From Chrysogorgia sp. JL179-B06 (Eukaryota; Cnidaria; Anthozoa; Scleralcyonacea; Chrysogorgiidae): a stretch of DNA of 64,000 bases. A model generated the notes under the pieces. The model did no database searches and was not told the origin of the DNA. It saw only the letters and a list, made by a program, of their open reading frames with translations. The translations under genes and the position numbers were made by a program. The stretch spans positions 62,001 to 126,000 of the forward strand of contig JAYKKM010000381.1 in the NCBI GenBank assembly GCA_035772405.1. The letters are read 5' to 3'. Each line of letters begins with the position of its first letter. Positions within the stretch are counted from its first letter, which is position 1. This document shows positions 16,007 to 29,865 of the stretch, piece by piece.

Positions 16007-17499
16007 TTGTCCTCTTTTGAAATTCAGACCGTTTCAATCGAGGAAGTATTTAATTTACTTTCCACTATAAAAGTTTCTAAGGCAACAGGATACGATAAAA
16101 TATCACCGAAATTGCTGAAAGACTCTGCAGATATCATAGCTCCATCCTTGGTTAATATTTTTAACCAATCTATTAGAACTGGTATCTTTCCTGATGATGC
16201 TCACCTAATCTTTGAGAAACTTATTTCAATGCAGTTGTCTGAATATCTAGAATCCAATGAGATACTCACAAGTGAACAAACAGGTTTCCGAAAGAATCAC
16301 TCAACACAATCATCGCTCCTTCAAGCTACCAACAAATGGTTAATTAATATGGACAATGGGTGCTTGAATGGTGTAATATTTTTGGACTTGAAGAAAGCTT
16401 TTGATTGTGTTGATCATGATATACTTCTCAGTAAATTACACCTGTACGGGTCTAGCCCAAGTACCATAAAATGGTTTAAGTCCTATTTGTCCAATAGAAC
16501 ACAAATATGTAAAATAGAACGAACCATGTCAAGTAAACATACTATAAGATGCGGAGTGCCTCAGGGATCAAATTTGGGACCGTTGTTGTTTCTAGTTTAC
16601 ATAAACGATCTCCCGAGGTGCCTCTCGCATTCGACTACTAGTATGTTTGCTGATGACCCAAATTTAACGACAAGTGGTAGTTCAAGTGATGAAGTCATAA
16701 CTAAATTAAATGTAGACTTAGATAGAGTTCATCATTGGTTGCTGGCCAACAGGTTAACTCTTAATAAAGAAAAAACAGAATACATGATAATAGAGTCTAG
16801 ACAAATACTAGCCAAAATTGATAACGACAAGAATTAAAACTTGGGGAAAACAATATTAACAGGGTAAAGTGTACAAAAACCCTAGGTGTAATTGTTGACG
16901 AACAATTATCGTGGAAAAACCAGATCGAAAGCATAGTTAATAAGGCTTCAAAAGGTATCGGAATGTTACGTCGTATGAAGAAATATGTTCCGACACCAAT
17001 TTTAGAAAACGTTTATAAAGCTATAGTACTGCCTTATTTTGATAACTGCAGTTTAGTTTGGGACAACTGTAGCGTTTACCTGCAAGAAAAATTGCAGAAA
17101 ATGCAAAATAGAGCAGCTAGAGTAACTACAGGAAAGCCGTACGATACAAGAATAAGTGATATGCTAACCGAACTTGGCTGGCAACCATTGGCTGAACGAA
17201 GGACATCTCATAAAATAGTATTTATGCACAAAGTTAAAAATAAGCAACTCCCGGACAGAGTATCTAGCATGTTCAATATTAATAGAAACGACAATTACAG
17301 CCTACGTAATAACTATGTTGATTTTGCACTTCCAAAGCCTAAAACAAATTTCACAAAAAAAAGCATAAGTTATTCAGCAGTAAGTCTATGGAATAGCCTC
17401 CCGAAAGCCGTTAAAATGAACGACGTTTCTATTCGACAATTAAAACAATTCTCTCGAGCTGATTATAATGATTGGACGAAATGTGTGATCAGTAATTAA
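16007..17499 (+). pseudogene. Non-LTR retrotransposon reverse transcriptase remnant, unit 1
   Basis: Jockey/CR1-like RT. The first frame (to 16,837) has SKATGYDKISPKLLK, the catalytic FLDLKKAFDCVDHDIL (Asp127), CGVPQGSNLGPLLFLVYIND and MFADD (Asp216/217). A second frame (to 17,499) has LGVIVDEQLSW and the C-terminal LPYFDNCSLVWDN, QNRAARV and SYSAVSLWNSLP. Lesions: no endonuclease domain or ATG (5' truncated); about 30 residues that normally hold the NYRPIS motif are missing between residues 64 and 66; one frameshift near 16,830. It cannot encode an active enzyme. Orientation is opposite to the SRP54 exons around it. Confidence 0.88.
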
Positions 17500-17547
17500 A
17501 ACCTAATTTTGTTATTTGCTTGTAAATAGTTTTTTTATTGTATTTCT

Positions 17548-17601
17548 GTAACGGCCCCTTGGAAATCAGATGTTATTAGATCTGAAGGGTTACCGTTCTC
17601 A

Positions 17602-17632
<31 letters not shown>
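17548..17632 (+). repeat. Retrotransposon 3' end: imperfect hairpin and (AAT)n tail
   Basis: Downstream of the RT stop, TAACGGCCCCTT and ATCTGAAGGGTTACC can pair as a bulged stem (17,548-17,595). It is followed by AAT repeats. Such a hairpin plus microsatellite tail is typical of the 3' end recognised by non-LTR RTs. The tail marks the retrotransposon's end. Confidence 0.6.
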
Positions 17633-17813
17633 TTAAGCATGCGCAGATCGAAAAATCCTGCGCATGCGCAGTCGATTTTTATGTGCATATATTATCGATT
17701 TTTTAAGAATCTATGTATATTAGGGCGGGGTTTTTTCTGTGCATGCACAGATCGATTTTTTCTGAAAATTTTTTTTTTTTAAATATTCTGAAAAAAATCT
17801 CTGAAAAATCGAT

Positions 17814-18316
17814 CTGCGCATGCGCAGCATAAAATCGATCTGCGCATGCGCAGAATAAAATCGATCTGCGCATGCGCAGAAAAAAATCGATGTGCGCATG
17901 CGCAGGAAAAAATCGATCTGCGCATGCGCAGAATAAAATCGATGTGCGCATGCGCAGGAAAAAATCGATCTGCGCATGCGCAGGAAAAAATCGATCTGCG
18001 CATGAGCAGGAAAAAATCGATCTGCGCATGCGCAGAAAAAAATCGATCTGCGCATGCGCAGGAAAAAATCGATCTGCGCATGCGCAGGAAAAAATCGATC
18101 TGCGCATGCGCAGAAAAAAATCGATCTGCGCATGCGCAGAAAAAAATCGATCTGCGCATGCGCAGAATAAAATCGATCTGCGCATGCGCAGCAAAAAATC
18201 GATCTGCGCATGCGCAGATTTTTTCTGCGCATGCGCAGATCGATTTTTTCTGCGCATGCGCAGATCGATTTTTTCTGCGCATGCGCAGATCGATTTTTTC
18301 AGATCGATTTTTTTCA
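17814..18316. repeat. 26-bp satellite with palindromic NRF1-like sites, unit 1
   Basis: Monomer = CTGCGCATGCGCAG plus a 12-base spacer ending ATCGAT. About 15 monomers run in one direction, then a central palindrome is followed by three in reverse orientation; about 19 palindromes by eye. Spacers come in four types (starting CATA, AATA, GAAA, AAAA). Several monomers here begin GTGCGC, a variant seen only in this unit, and one reads CATGAGCAG. Looser relatives (CTGTGCATGCACAG; GCATGCGCAG) flank it at 17,639-17,760. Confidence 0.93.
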
Positions 18317-19202
<886 letters not shown>

Positions 19203-22200
19203 GGGGGTCCAATACAAAAAATAAATATTTTAGTAAATTTTTGAATTAGCCATAAATTAACTGGTTAACCATATTAGAATAGATAATTGAAAGAATTTTT
19301 TCGATTGCAAAGATAGAAATGTTGAAAATTCGTAAAATTCCAAGGCTGGACTGCATTTTCCTACTTAGCAACGCCCTTAGAAACGTATATTTGGATGCAA
19401 AAACTGCTTAATTTTCCATGTTGCGCACATTTTCTCCCGCACCACCTCTCCCTAAATCAAATTTTATTATATTTTAAAACATTAAGAGTGAATTGATTGG
19501 TGCGTGGGTAGTCATGTGACCGGTCTTCAGGCATATGTGATATTGTTTATTTTGGTTTAAGTTAGCGAGAGAAGTTTTGCAACGGGCGGCCACTTTTGAT
19601 GGGAATCAAACTGCTTTTAATTTAGTATCCACATTGCCGTGTTTCACAGTTGGCGAGGACATCATTAAGACCAATGACCCGATCCCTGGTCCTGTAAAAG
19701 AATATACAGGATCCTCTGGCTTTGTTGCTAACGAGGGAGGCTGTGACGGTAGGAAACTGGTAGCATCCGCCATTGTTGTTCAACATAAACACGACCCTAG
19801 AGCCGAAAGTGTAGAAGAAAAGATTTTTTTAAAACTTATAATAATGAGTTAAAGTGTGCAATCTCTCGCTTAAGGTGTATTTGGAGTTCCCTTTTCGACT
19901 TCCGGTTTTAGTTCGGTATTATTTACCCCAGTTGATAAAATCGGGCTACGGCTCATGTCATTTTTGGCTACGACTAGGCATAATGCTCTATATAGGTCTT
20001 ATTTTGCCGGGTGATGTATACGGCATGTGTTTATGTATAATGAACTAGTACTGTGTACACTAATAATAATAATACACTAATAACAATCCCCGTGCCACCA
20101 ATTTGCGCGCCAATTATTATGTCCCTTCGACCTTCTTCTCCAATGTAAAACAACAACATGACGATATCAACAAGAACACTCGCAAAAACTATAAACAGTA
20201 AAATTCTAATCACTTCGTGACGATCAGTCCTTTGGTACTCAAGTGGAAAGTTTTGTAGATGAAATAAAGATATTACGAAACCTATCCGTGTAATCGTAAA
20301 CTACAACCGTGTGAACAGTTTCGTCACACCATTTTAGACTTCTTGTTATACCCACAGCAAACAAGTCTAAGGTATACAGAATATACATTATATATCCACT
20401 GAGAATAAAGTAATAATGGCAATTCAAGCCGAGGAAGAAATGCGTCCTTGTTCCCGCAGATAAATATACTCCACCGAAAATTGTGTAAACAAAGATACAA
20501 TTTTCATTAAATCGTCCAGCACGCGAAGCCCTACCTAGTCACAAGCGAATGACTTAGACCCAAAGAATATAACCTGACATCGAAATGAAATGGTTAAGAC
20601 CAAGAAAAAGAAAAGAAAAGTAGGGCATAACTTATAAGACTGGAGCTTTTTAACTGTTGTATATCTTTATTGGACTGTCTATTGTTGTTTTGGGGCTATT
20701 ATAATTATTAATAATTAGAAAGTTTAACTTTAAAGCCGTTTTTCTCAAAAGCCGATTCCTGATATTGCGCGCAGGATATCTCAAAAGTATTTAACCTATC
20801 TTGATCAAATTTTCAGCGCTAACAGTATATACATTTCTCTTGGAGATGAAGCAAAATAATTGAATTATGTTCAATTGTAATGAAATAGTAATAGTTTTAG
20901 TGAGAGCAATTGTACACATTTCTAGTATTCAGACTGCCAAACTTTTATTATGGCTCCTATGTCAATAGTTCTGCTACACCTCCTAGACAATGTTGTTTGT
21001 GACTAGCTCAGGCATATTAATGCCTGGCTCCCTACACGTTCCAGTCAGCGTACGTCGCGCGAGAGACGCGCGCGTTGCAACAACAATAGATATTTCACAT
21101 CGATTAATATATTGCTGGAAAGTGGAAACCACGCTCTGTATCAACTGGTTAGAATCTTTTAAATGATTTCGCGTCTGTAACGATTCTGTTGGCGCAAACA
21201 GCGCGCTAAATCCACATTATTATGTATGGCTCTGTGATTGTCTGGCCGATAGCCCCACAAATTCTCAGGTTTCAAAAATGTTAAATATACGCGTCACATC
21301 GCCTAAGTTTTGTAGTCTGTGGTTACATGTACAGTAGCTAGTAATGCCGAATGTACGATGCAATCAATTGGAAACCCACATGTTGTACATTTAGCATTTG
21401 AAAGAATCCCTAATTTACTGAAGTAACTTCACTTGAAGCAGACTGGAGTAGAACGATTCGAGTTATGCGGAATATGATACTGTCAAATCTGTATGAAAAT
21501 GAGACCCGCTGGGTCGGGGAAGTTGCTCTTGAGCAGGCTACGCAAACATTAATTTTATACAGGGTTTTGTTTGTTGGCGACGCAGGCTGCTAGTGCTGTT
21601 CAGACAGCTGATGAGTTGGGAGGAGAGCAAATCGACAGTATGAATAGGATGGGGCAGTGCAGGCAGTGTTTACATCATGTTTACTTCGTTATATGTTGAA
21701 CCCGCTGTGTTATTGCTTGCTGGCTCATCAAAAATGGCGCACTTTGCTTCTCTCTTGCATGTAGAAAACACGTTCCCTTCGGAGACCGGGATTTCTCGTT
21801 TAATGCTCCCATTAAATGAATTAATGTTGTAGAAAAAGCATCCACCTTTATTAAACAAATTAGAACCATGTTGCCACAAGCCTTACTTGAAAGTTATTAT
21901 TAATAAATCAACCCAACATTTATGTTCTTCGTGTTCTATCATTAATATCTTGTCCACCAAATCAGCTAGTACATCAGTCTAATTTGTTTCATAAACTACA
22001 ATTGCTATAGTAGTTTATTGCTTAAAACGAAAACATTTGAATGCGCTTATGCGGGTCTCCCACGACGATATATTCTGCCAAATCCTTCCGAAGCATCTTC
22101 CGATCACGTGGACGTTTCCATGGCAACATACATGTTAATGTCAGCGTCCTGCAATACCACATCTACATAAACTTTTACCTCCTTCGTACCTACTATTCTA

Positions 22201-22496
22201 AATTTTTTATTGAATTTAGTCTATTTTAGGCGATATATGACTAGGGAGCCAGGCATTAATGTACCTGAGTAAATAAAAGTAATTCCAGGTTTTTATCATT
22301 ATTATTTATCTAGTTATCATGTTTATAAAAATACGTTCTTTTCACCATGGGGGGTGTCATATATTGGTAACTATGGCAACAATGCATTGCGACAACATAT
22401 TTTTTTAGTCAGACTAACTCACCCAACAACCAGGTATAAGTAGATTTTAATTATATTAAAAAGAAAAGAGGAAAATTTTTTTTGTATTGGACCCCC
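19203..22496. mobile_element. Element A: 3.3-kb TTAA transposon inserted in SRP54 exon (complete copy)
   Basis: Ends are 19-base inverted repeats GGGGGTCCAATACAAAAAA, flanked by TTAA on both sides (19,199-19,202 and 22,497-22,500). Removing it leaves a continuous SRP54 exon with a single TTAA, so insertion and target duplication are directly visible. TTAA duplication is typical of piggyBac and Kolobok transposases; no transposase is present, so it is non-autonomous. It carries pieces that look host-derived (membrane-protein fragment, ETS-site promoter and first exon) plus nested element C. Confidence 0.85.
19606..19773 (-). pseudogene. First-exon fragment starting MADATSFLPS, unit 1 version
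   Basis: Minus-strand start AACAATGGCGGATGC has good animal initiation context. The frame (MADATSFLPSQPPSLATKPE ... FTGPGIGSLVLMMSSP) is Pro/Ser-rich then hydrophobic. Here it runs 55 codons, because a small deletion replaces the stop seen in other copies. An ETS core lies 125 bases upstream. It looks like the 5' end of a host gene captured by element A. Protein not recognised. Confidence 0.4.
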
Positions 22497-23216
22497 TTAA
22501 AGTGAATTGCCCTGAAAAGTAGATTTGAAAGTTATAAAGGATAACTCATCTTATAGGAATCATTGCTGTGCCTGAGAGGAACGAGATTTTATGCTCCTGT
22601 GGCAGTTAATTAATATTAGTTTCATAATTATAAGCCAATCAGCAACTCGTCCTAGTCCCTTTTTAAAACAATTTATTGCGATTTCAAAAGTGGCGCGAAA
22701 ATAGTTTATTTTTTAAACGATGGTGGAAATTTGTCTTTTTAGATCGTTAAAGGGGGCTTCTAGTGATTAAAAGATAAATACTGATTATTTATAAAGTCGG
22801 TTCAAGAGATTAAGGTTAGTAAACAACTAGAAATATATTTAAAAAACGACGAAGACATGTAGTTAAATTGCTATGAGGCACAAATTGACAAGTTCAACAG
22901 CTTCGCGGGTATCGCATCCCGCTTATATTTCCCCTTTTTATTTCCCCTTTATTTATCTCATCCCGTTCACATAGAAAGTGTTTGCCAGAACGTTTTTGTG
23001 CCGTCCCGCCTAACTGGAACCACGGCTAGGCTGGACAATGTTCGCCATATAAATACTCCTTCACGCCTAACAGGAATGATATCCCGAATACAGTTTCCTG
23101 CAGTGTCGCTATGAAACCGGCCTATAGGAAACGGTGAGTGATTGGACAGCAGCTGTTAATATTACAATTATTTTGTAAACTACCGTTAGGCGTGAAGATT
23201 TAAAGACGGCTGTTTT

Positions 23217-24709
23217 TTGTCCTCTTTTGAAATTCAGACCGTTTCAATCGAGGAAGTATTTAATTTACTTTCCACTATAAAAGTTTCTAAGGCAACAGGA
23301 TACGATAAAATATCACCGAAATTGCTGAAAGACTCTGCAGATATCATAGCTCCATCCTTGGTTAATATTTTTAACCAATCTATTAGAACTGGTATCTTTC
23401 CTGATGATGCTCACCTAATCTTTGAGAAACTTATTTCAATGCAGTTGTCTGAATATCTAGAATCCAATGAGATACTCACAAGTGAACAAACAGGTTTCCG
23501 AAAGAATCACTCAACACAATCATCGCTCCTTCAAGCTACCAACAAATGGTTAATTAATATGGACAATGGGTGCTTGAATGGTGTAATATTTTTGGACTTG
23601 AAGAAAGCTTTTGATTGTGTTGATCATGATATACTTCTCAGTAAATTACACCTGTACGGGTCTAGCCCAAGTACCATAAAATGGTTTAAGTCCTATTTGT
23701 CCAATAGAACACAAATATGTAAAATAGAACGAACCATGTCAAGTAAACATACTATAAGATGCGGAGTGCCTCAGGGATCAAATTTGGGACCGTTGTTGTT
23801 TCTAGTTTACATAAACGATCTCCCGAGGTGCCTCTCGCATTCGACTACTAGTATGTTTGCTGATGACCCAAATTTAACGACAAGTGGTAGTTCAAGTGAT
23901 GAAGTCATAACTAAATTAAATGTAGACTTAGATAGAGTTCATCATTGGTTGCTGGCCAACAGGTTAACTCTTAATAAAGAAAAAACAGAATACATGATAA
24001 TAGAGTCTAGACAAATACTAGCCAAAATTGATAACGACAAGAATTAAAACTTGGGGAAAACAATATTAACAGGGTAAAGTGTACAAAAACCCTAGGTGTA
24101 ATTGTTGACGAACAATTATCGTGGAAAAACCAGATCGAAAGCATAGTTAATAAGGCTTCAAAAGGTATCGGAATGTTACGTCGTATGAAGAAATATGTTC
24201 CGACACCAATTTTAGAAAACGTTTATAAAGCTATAGTACTGCCTTATTTTGATAACTGCAGTTTAGTTTGGGACAACTGTAGCGTTTACCTGCAAGAAAA
24301 ATTGCAGAAAATGCAAAATAGAGCAGCTAGAGTAACTACAGGAAAGCCGTACGATACAAGAATAAGTGATATGCTAACCGAACTTGGCTGGCAACCATTG
24401 GCTGAACGAAGGACATCTCATAAAATAGTATTTATGCACAAAGTTAAAAATAAGCAACTCCCGGACAGAGTATCTAGCATGTTCAATATTAATAGAAACG
24501 ACAATTACAGCCTACGTAATAACTATGTTGATTTTGCACTTCCAAAGCCTAAAACAAATTTCACAAAAAAAAGCATAAGTTATTCAGCAGTAAGTCTATG
24601 GAATAGCCTCCCGAAAGCCGTTAAAATGAACGACGTTTCTATTCGACAATTAAAACAATTCTCTCGAGCTGATTATAATGATTGGACGAAATGTGTGATC
24701 AGTAATTAA
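23217..24709 (+). pseudogene. RT remnant, unit 2
   Basis: Same deletion and frameshift as unit 1; carries the DRVSSM variant shared only with unit 1. Confidence 0.88.
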
Positions 24710-24811
24710 AACCTAATTTTGTTATTTGCTTGTAAATAGTTTTTTTATTGTATTTCTGTAACGGCCCCTTGGAAATCAGATGTTATTAGATCTGAAGGGT
24801 TACCGTTCTCA

Positions 24812-24842
<31 letters not shown>

Positions 24843-25022
24843 TTAAGCATGCGCAGATCGAAAAATCCTGCGCATGCGCAGTCGATTTTTATGTGCATAT
24901 ATTATCGATTTTTTAAGAATCTATGTATATTAGGGCGGTTTTTTTTCTGTGCATGCACAGATCGATTTTTTCTGAAAATTTTTTTTTTTTAAATATTCTG
25001 AAAAAAATCTCTGAAAATCGAT

Positions 25023-25672
25023 CTGCGCATGCGCAAAAAAATCGGTCTGCGCATGCGCAGGAAAAAATCGATCTGCGCATGCGCAGCATAAAATCGATCT
25101 GCGCATGCGCAGAATAAAATCGATCTGCGCATGCGCAGCATAAAATCGATCTGCGCATGCGCAGAATAAAATCGATCTGCGCATGCGCAGGAAAAAATCG
25201 ATCTGCGCATGCGCAGAATAAAATCGATCTGCGCATGCGCAGAAAAAAATCGATCTGCGCATGCGCAGGAAAAAATCGATCTGCGCATGCGCAGAATAAA
25301 ATCGATCTGCGCATGCGCAGAAAAAAATCGATCTGCGCATGCGCAGAAAAAAATCGATCTGCGCATGCGCAGAATAAAATCGATCTGCGCATGCGCAGAA
25401 TAAAATCGATCTGCGCATGCGCAGAATAAAATCGATCTGCGCAGAATAAAATCGATCTGCGCATGCGCAGCATAAAATCGATCTGCGCATGCGCAGAATA
25501 AAATCGATCTGCGCATGCGCAGCAAAAAATCGATCTGCGCATGCGCAGATTTTTTCTGCTCATGCGCAGATCGATTTTTTCTGCGCATGCGCAGATCGAT
25601 TTTTTCTGCGCATGCGCAGATCGATTTTTTCTGCGCATGCGCAGATCGATTTTTTCAGATCGATTTTTTTCA
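25023..25672. repeat. 26-bp palindromic satellite, unit 2
   Basis: About 25 palindromes. One monomer is shortened to CTGCGCAG near 25,436, and the reversed part has four monomers instead of three, the first reading CTGCTCATGCGCAG. The first monomer lacks the last G and is followed by TCGGT. Confidence 0.93.
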
Positions 25673-26109
25673 GAAAATTTTTTTTAAAAAAAAACAAAAA
25701 TTTTTTTTTAAGGAATTCCATCTGGCCCACACGACTTTTTCTCATCGAGACAGAAGAAGTTTCTTCACATATTCCGAAGTTACTACTGTGAAGGAGAAAT
25801 TTAGTAAACACAGTACCTGTTCTCCTGCTAGTTCGCAGTACCTAGTCTTCTCCTGCTGCTTTGTTTTGTTTTGTTTCACGTCACGTTACGTTCTGATTTA
25901 TAATATTTAGAAATATTGTTCCATTCCATACAGTAATTAGTTTATTTCGACTACTTTTCGTCCAAAGAGCATTCACAACAGCTATGACTATGTGATCGCC
26001 ATCAAAACAACTCACTGCAGATAAAGAATCACTCAATGACGTCATATTTCCAAACCAATATGGCGTCAAAATCCTCAAATTTTCAACTTCAACTAGCCAT
26101 ATCTTCTTA

Positions 26110-26560
<451 letters not shown>

Positions 26561-29500
26561 GGGGGTCCAATACAAAAAATAAATATTTTAGTAAATTTTT
26601 GAATTAGCCATAAATTAACTGGTTAACCATATTAGAATAGATAATTGAAAGAATTTTTTCGATTGCAAAGATAGAAATGTTGAAAATTCGTAAAATTCCA
26701 AGGCTGGACTGCATTTTCCTACTTAGCAACGCCCTTAGAAACGTATATTTGGATGCAAAAACTGCTTAATTTTCCATGTTGCGCACATTTTCTCCCGCAC
26801 CACCTCTCCCTAAATCAAATTTTATTATATTTTAAAACATTAAGAGTGAATTGATTGGTGCGTGGGTAGTCATGTGACCGGTCTTCAGGCATATGTGATA
26901 TTGTTTATTTTGGTTTAAGTTAGCGAGAAAAGTTTTGCAACGGGCGGCCACTTTTGATGGGAATCAAACTGCTTTTAATTTAGTAGGGCTAAGTTTCCAC
27001 ATTGCCGTGTTTCACAGTTGGCGAGGACATCATTAAGACCAATGACCCGATCCCTGGTCCTGTAAAAGAATATACAGGATCCTCTGGCTTTGTTGCTAAC
27101 GAGGGAGGCTGTGACGGTAGGAAACTGGTAGCATCCGCCATTGTTGTTCAACATAAACACGACCCTAGAGCCGAAAGTGTAGAAGAAAAGATTTTTTTAA
27201 AACTTATAATAATGAGTTAAAGTGTGCAATCTCTCGCTTAAGGTGTATTTGGAGTTCCCTTTTCGACTTCCGGTTTTAGTTCGGTATTATTTACCCCAGT
27301 TGATAAAATCGGGCTACGGCTCATGTCATTTTTGGCTACGACTAGGCATAATGCTCTATATAGGTCTTATTTTGCCGGGTGATGTATACGGCATGTGTTT
27401 ATGTATAATGAACTAGTACTGTGTACACTAATAATAATAATACACTAATAACAATCCCCGTGCCACCAATTTGCGCGCCAATTATTATGTCCCTTCGACC
27501 TTCTTCTCCAATGTAAAACAACAACATGACGATATCAACAAGAACACTCGCAAAAACTATAAACAGTAAAATTCTAATCACTTCGTGACGATCAGTCCTT
27601 TGGTACTCAAGTGGAAAGTTTTGTAGATGAAATAAAGATATTACGAAACCTATCCGTGTAATCGTAAACTACAACCGTGTGAACAGTTTCGTCACACCAT
27701 TTTAGACTTCTTGTTATACCCACAGCAAACAAGTCTAAGGTATACAGAATATACATTATATATCCACTGAGAATAAAGTAATAATGGCAATTCAAGCCGA
27801 GGAAGAAATGCGTCCTTGTTCCCGCAGATAAATATACTCCACCGAAAATTGTGTAAACAAAGATACAATTTTCATTAAATCGTCCAGCACGCGAAGCCCT
27901 ACCTAGTCACAAGCGAATGACTTAGACCCAAAGAATATAACCTGACATCGAAATGAAATGGTTAAGACCAAGAAAAAGAAAAGAAAAGTAGGGCATAACT
28001 TATAAGACTGGAGCTTTTTAACTGTTGTATATCTTTATTGGACTGTCTATTGTTGTTTTGGGGCTATTATAATTATTAATAATTAGAAAGTTTAACTTTA
28101 AAGCCGTTTTTTCTCAAAAGCCGATTCCTGATATTGCGCGCAGGATATCTCAAAAGTATTTAACCTATCTTGATCAAATTTTCAGCGCTAACAGTATATA
28201 CATTTCTCTTGGAGATGAAGCAAAATAATTGAATTATGTTCAATTGTAATGAAATAGTAATAGTTTTAGTGAGAGCAATTGTACACATTTCTAGTATTCA
28301 GACTGCCAAACTTTTATTATGGCTCCTATGTCAATAGTTCTGCTACACCTCCTAGACAATGTTGTTTGTGACTAGCTCAGGCATATTAATGCCTGGCTCC
28401 CTACACGTTCCAGTCAGCGTACGTCGCGCGAGAGACGCGCGCGTTGCAACAACAATAGATATTTCACATCGATTAATATATTGCTGGAAAGTGGAAACCA
28501 CGCTCTGTATCAACTGGTTAGAATCTTTTAAATGATTTCGCGTCTGTAACGATTCTGTTGGCGCAAACAGCGCGCTAAATCCACATTATTATGTATGGCT
28601 CTGTGATTGTCTGGCCGATAGCCCCGCAAATTCTCAGGTTTCAAAAATGTTAAATATGCGCGTCACATCGCCTAAGTTTTGTAGTCTGTGGTTACATGTA
28701 CAGTAGCTAGTAATGCCGAATGTACGATGCAATCAATTGGAAACCCACATGTTGTACATTTAGCATTTGAAAGAATCCCTAATTTACTGAAGTAACTTCA
28801 CTTGAAGCAGACTGGAGTAGAACGATTCGAGTTATGCGGAATATGATACTGTCAAATCTGTATGAAAATGAGACCCGCTGGGTCGGGGAAGTTGCTCTTG
28901 AGCAGGCTACGCAAACATTAATTTTATACAGGGTTTTGTTTGTTGGCGACGCAGGCTGCTAGTGCTGTTCAGACAGCTGATGAGTTGGGAGGAGAGCAAA
29001 TCGACAGTATGAATAGGATGGGGCAGTGCAGGCAGTGTTTACATCATGTTTACTTCGTTATATGTTGAACCCGCTGTGTTATTGCTTGCTGGCTCATCAA
29101 AAATGGCGCACTTTGCTTCTCTCTTGCATGTAGAAAACACGTTCCCTTCGGAGACCGGGATTTCTCGTTTAATGCTCCCATTAAATGAATTAATGTTGTA
29201 GAAAAAGCATCCACCTTTATTAAACAAATTAGAACCATGTTGCCACAAGCCTTACTTGAAAGTTATTATTAATAAATCAACCCAACATTTATGTTCTTCG
29301 TGTTCTATCATTAATATCTTGTCCACCAAATCAGCTAGTACATCAGTCTAATTTGTTTCATAAACTACAATTGCTATAGTAGTTTATTGCTTAAAACGAA
29401 AACATTTGAATGCGCTTATGCGGGTCTCCCACGACGATATATTCTGCCAAATCCTTCCGAAGCATCTTCCGATCACGTGGACGTTTCCATGGCAACATAC

Positions 29501-29865
29501 ATGTTAATGTCAGCGTCCTGCAATACCACATCTACATAAACTTTTACCTCCTTCGTACCTACTATTCTAAATTTTTTATTGAATTTAGTCTATTTTAGGC
29601 GATATATGACTAGGGAGCCAGGCATTAATGTACCTGAGTAAATAAAAGTAATTCCAGGTTTTTATCATTATTATTTATCTAGTTATCATGTTTATAAAAA
29701 TACGTTCTTTTCACCATGGGGGGTGTCATATATTGGTAACTATGGCAACAATGCATTGCGACAACATATTTTTTTAGTCAGACTAACTCACCCAACAACC
29801 AGGTATAAGTAGATTTTAATTATATTAAAAAGAAAAGAGGAAAATTTTTTTTGTATTGGACCCCC
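26561..29865. mobile_element. Element A, copy 2
   Basis: Complete, with TTAA at 26,557-26,560 and 29,866-29,869. Confidence 0.85.
26989..27141 (-). pseudogene. First-exon fragment MADATSFLPS, standard version
   Basis: 50 codons ending ...KHGNVET and a TAG. Possible splice donors (GTGAAA, GTGGAA) lie inside the last 30 bases, so the true exon may end earlier. Further copies: 34153-34305, 41553-41705, 48952-49104, 56351-56503 and 63486-63638. Confidence 0.4.

Noticed and set aside
17814..18316. CRISPR-like regularly spaced repeat
   Set aside because: The 26-bp period has no unique spacers, the 12-base spacers fall into four types, there are no cas genes, and the genome is animal.
19750..19800. 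Helitron ends as the cause of the tandem array (CTAG at the unit marker)
   Set aside because: There is no GC-rich hairpin before CTAG, no TC start and no A/T insertion site; only a 5-bp stem is present.
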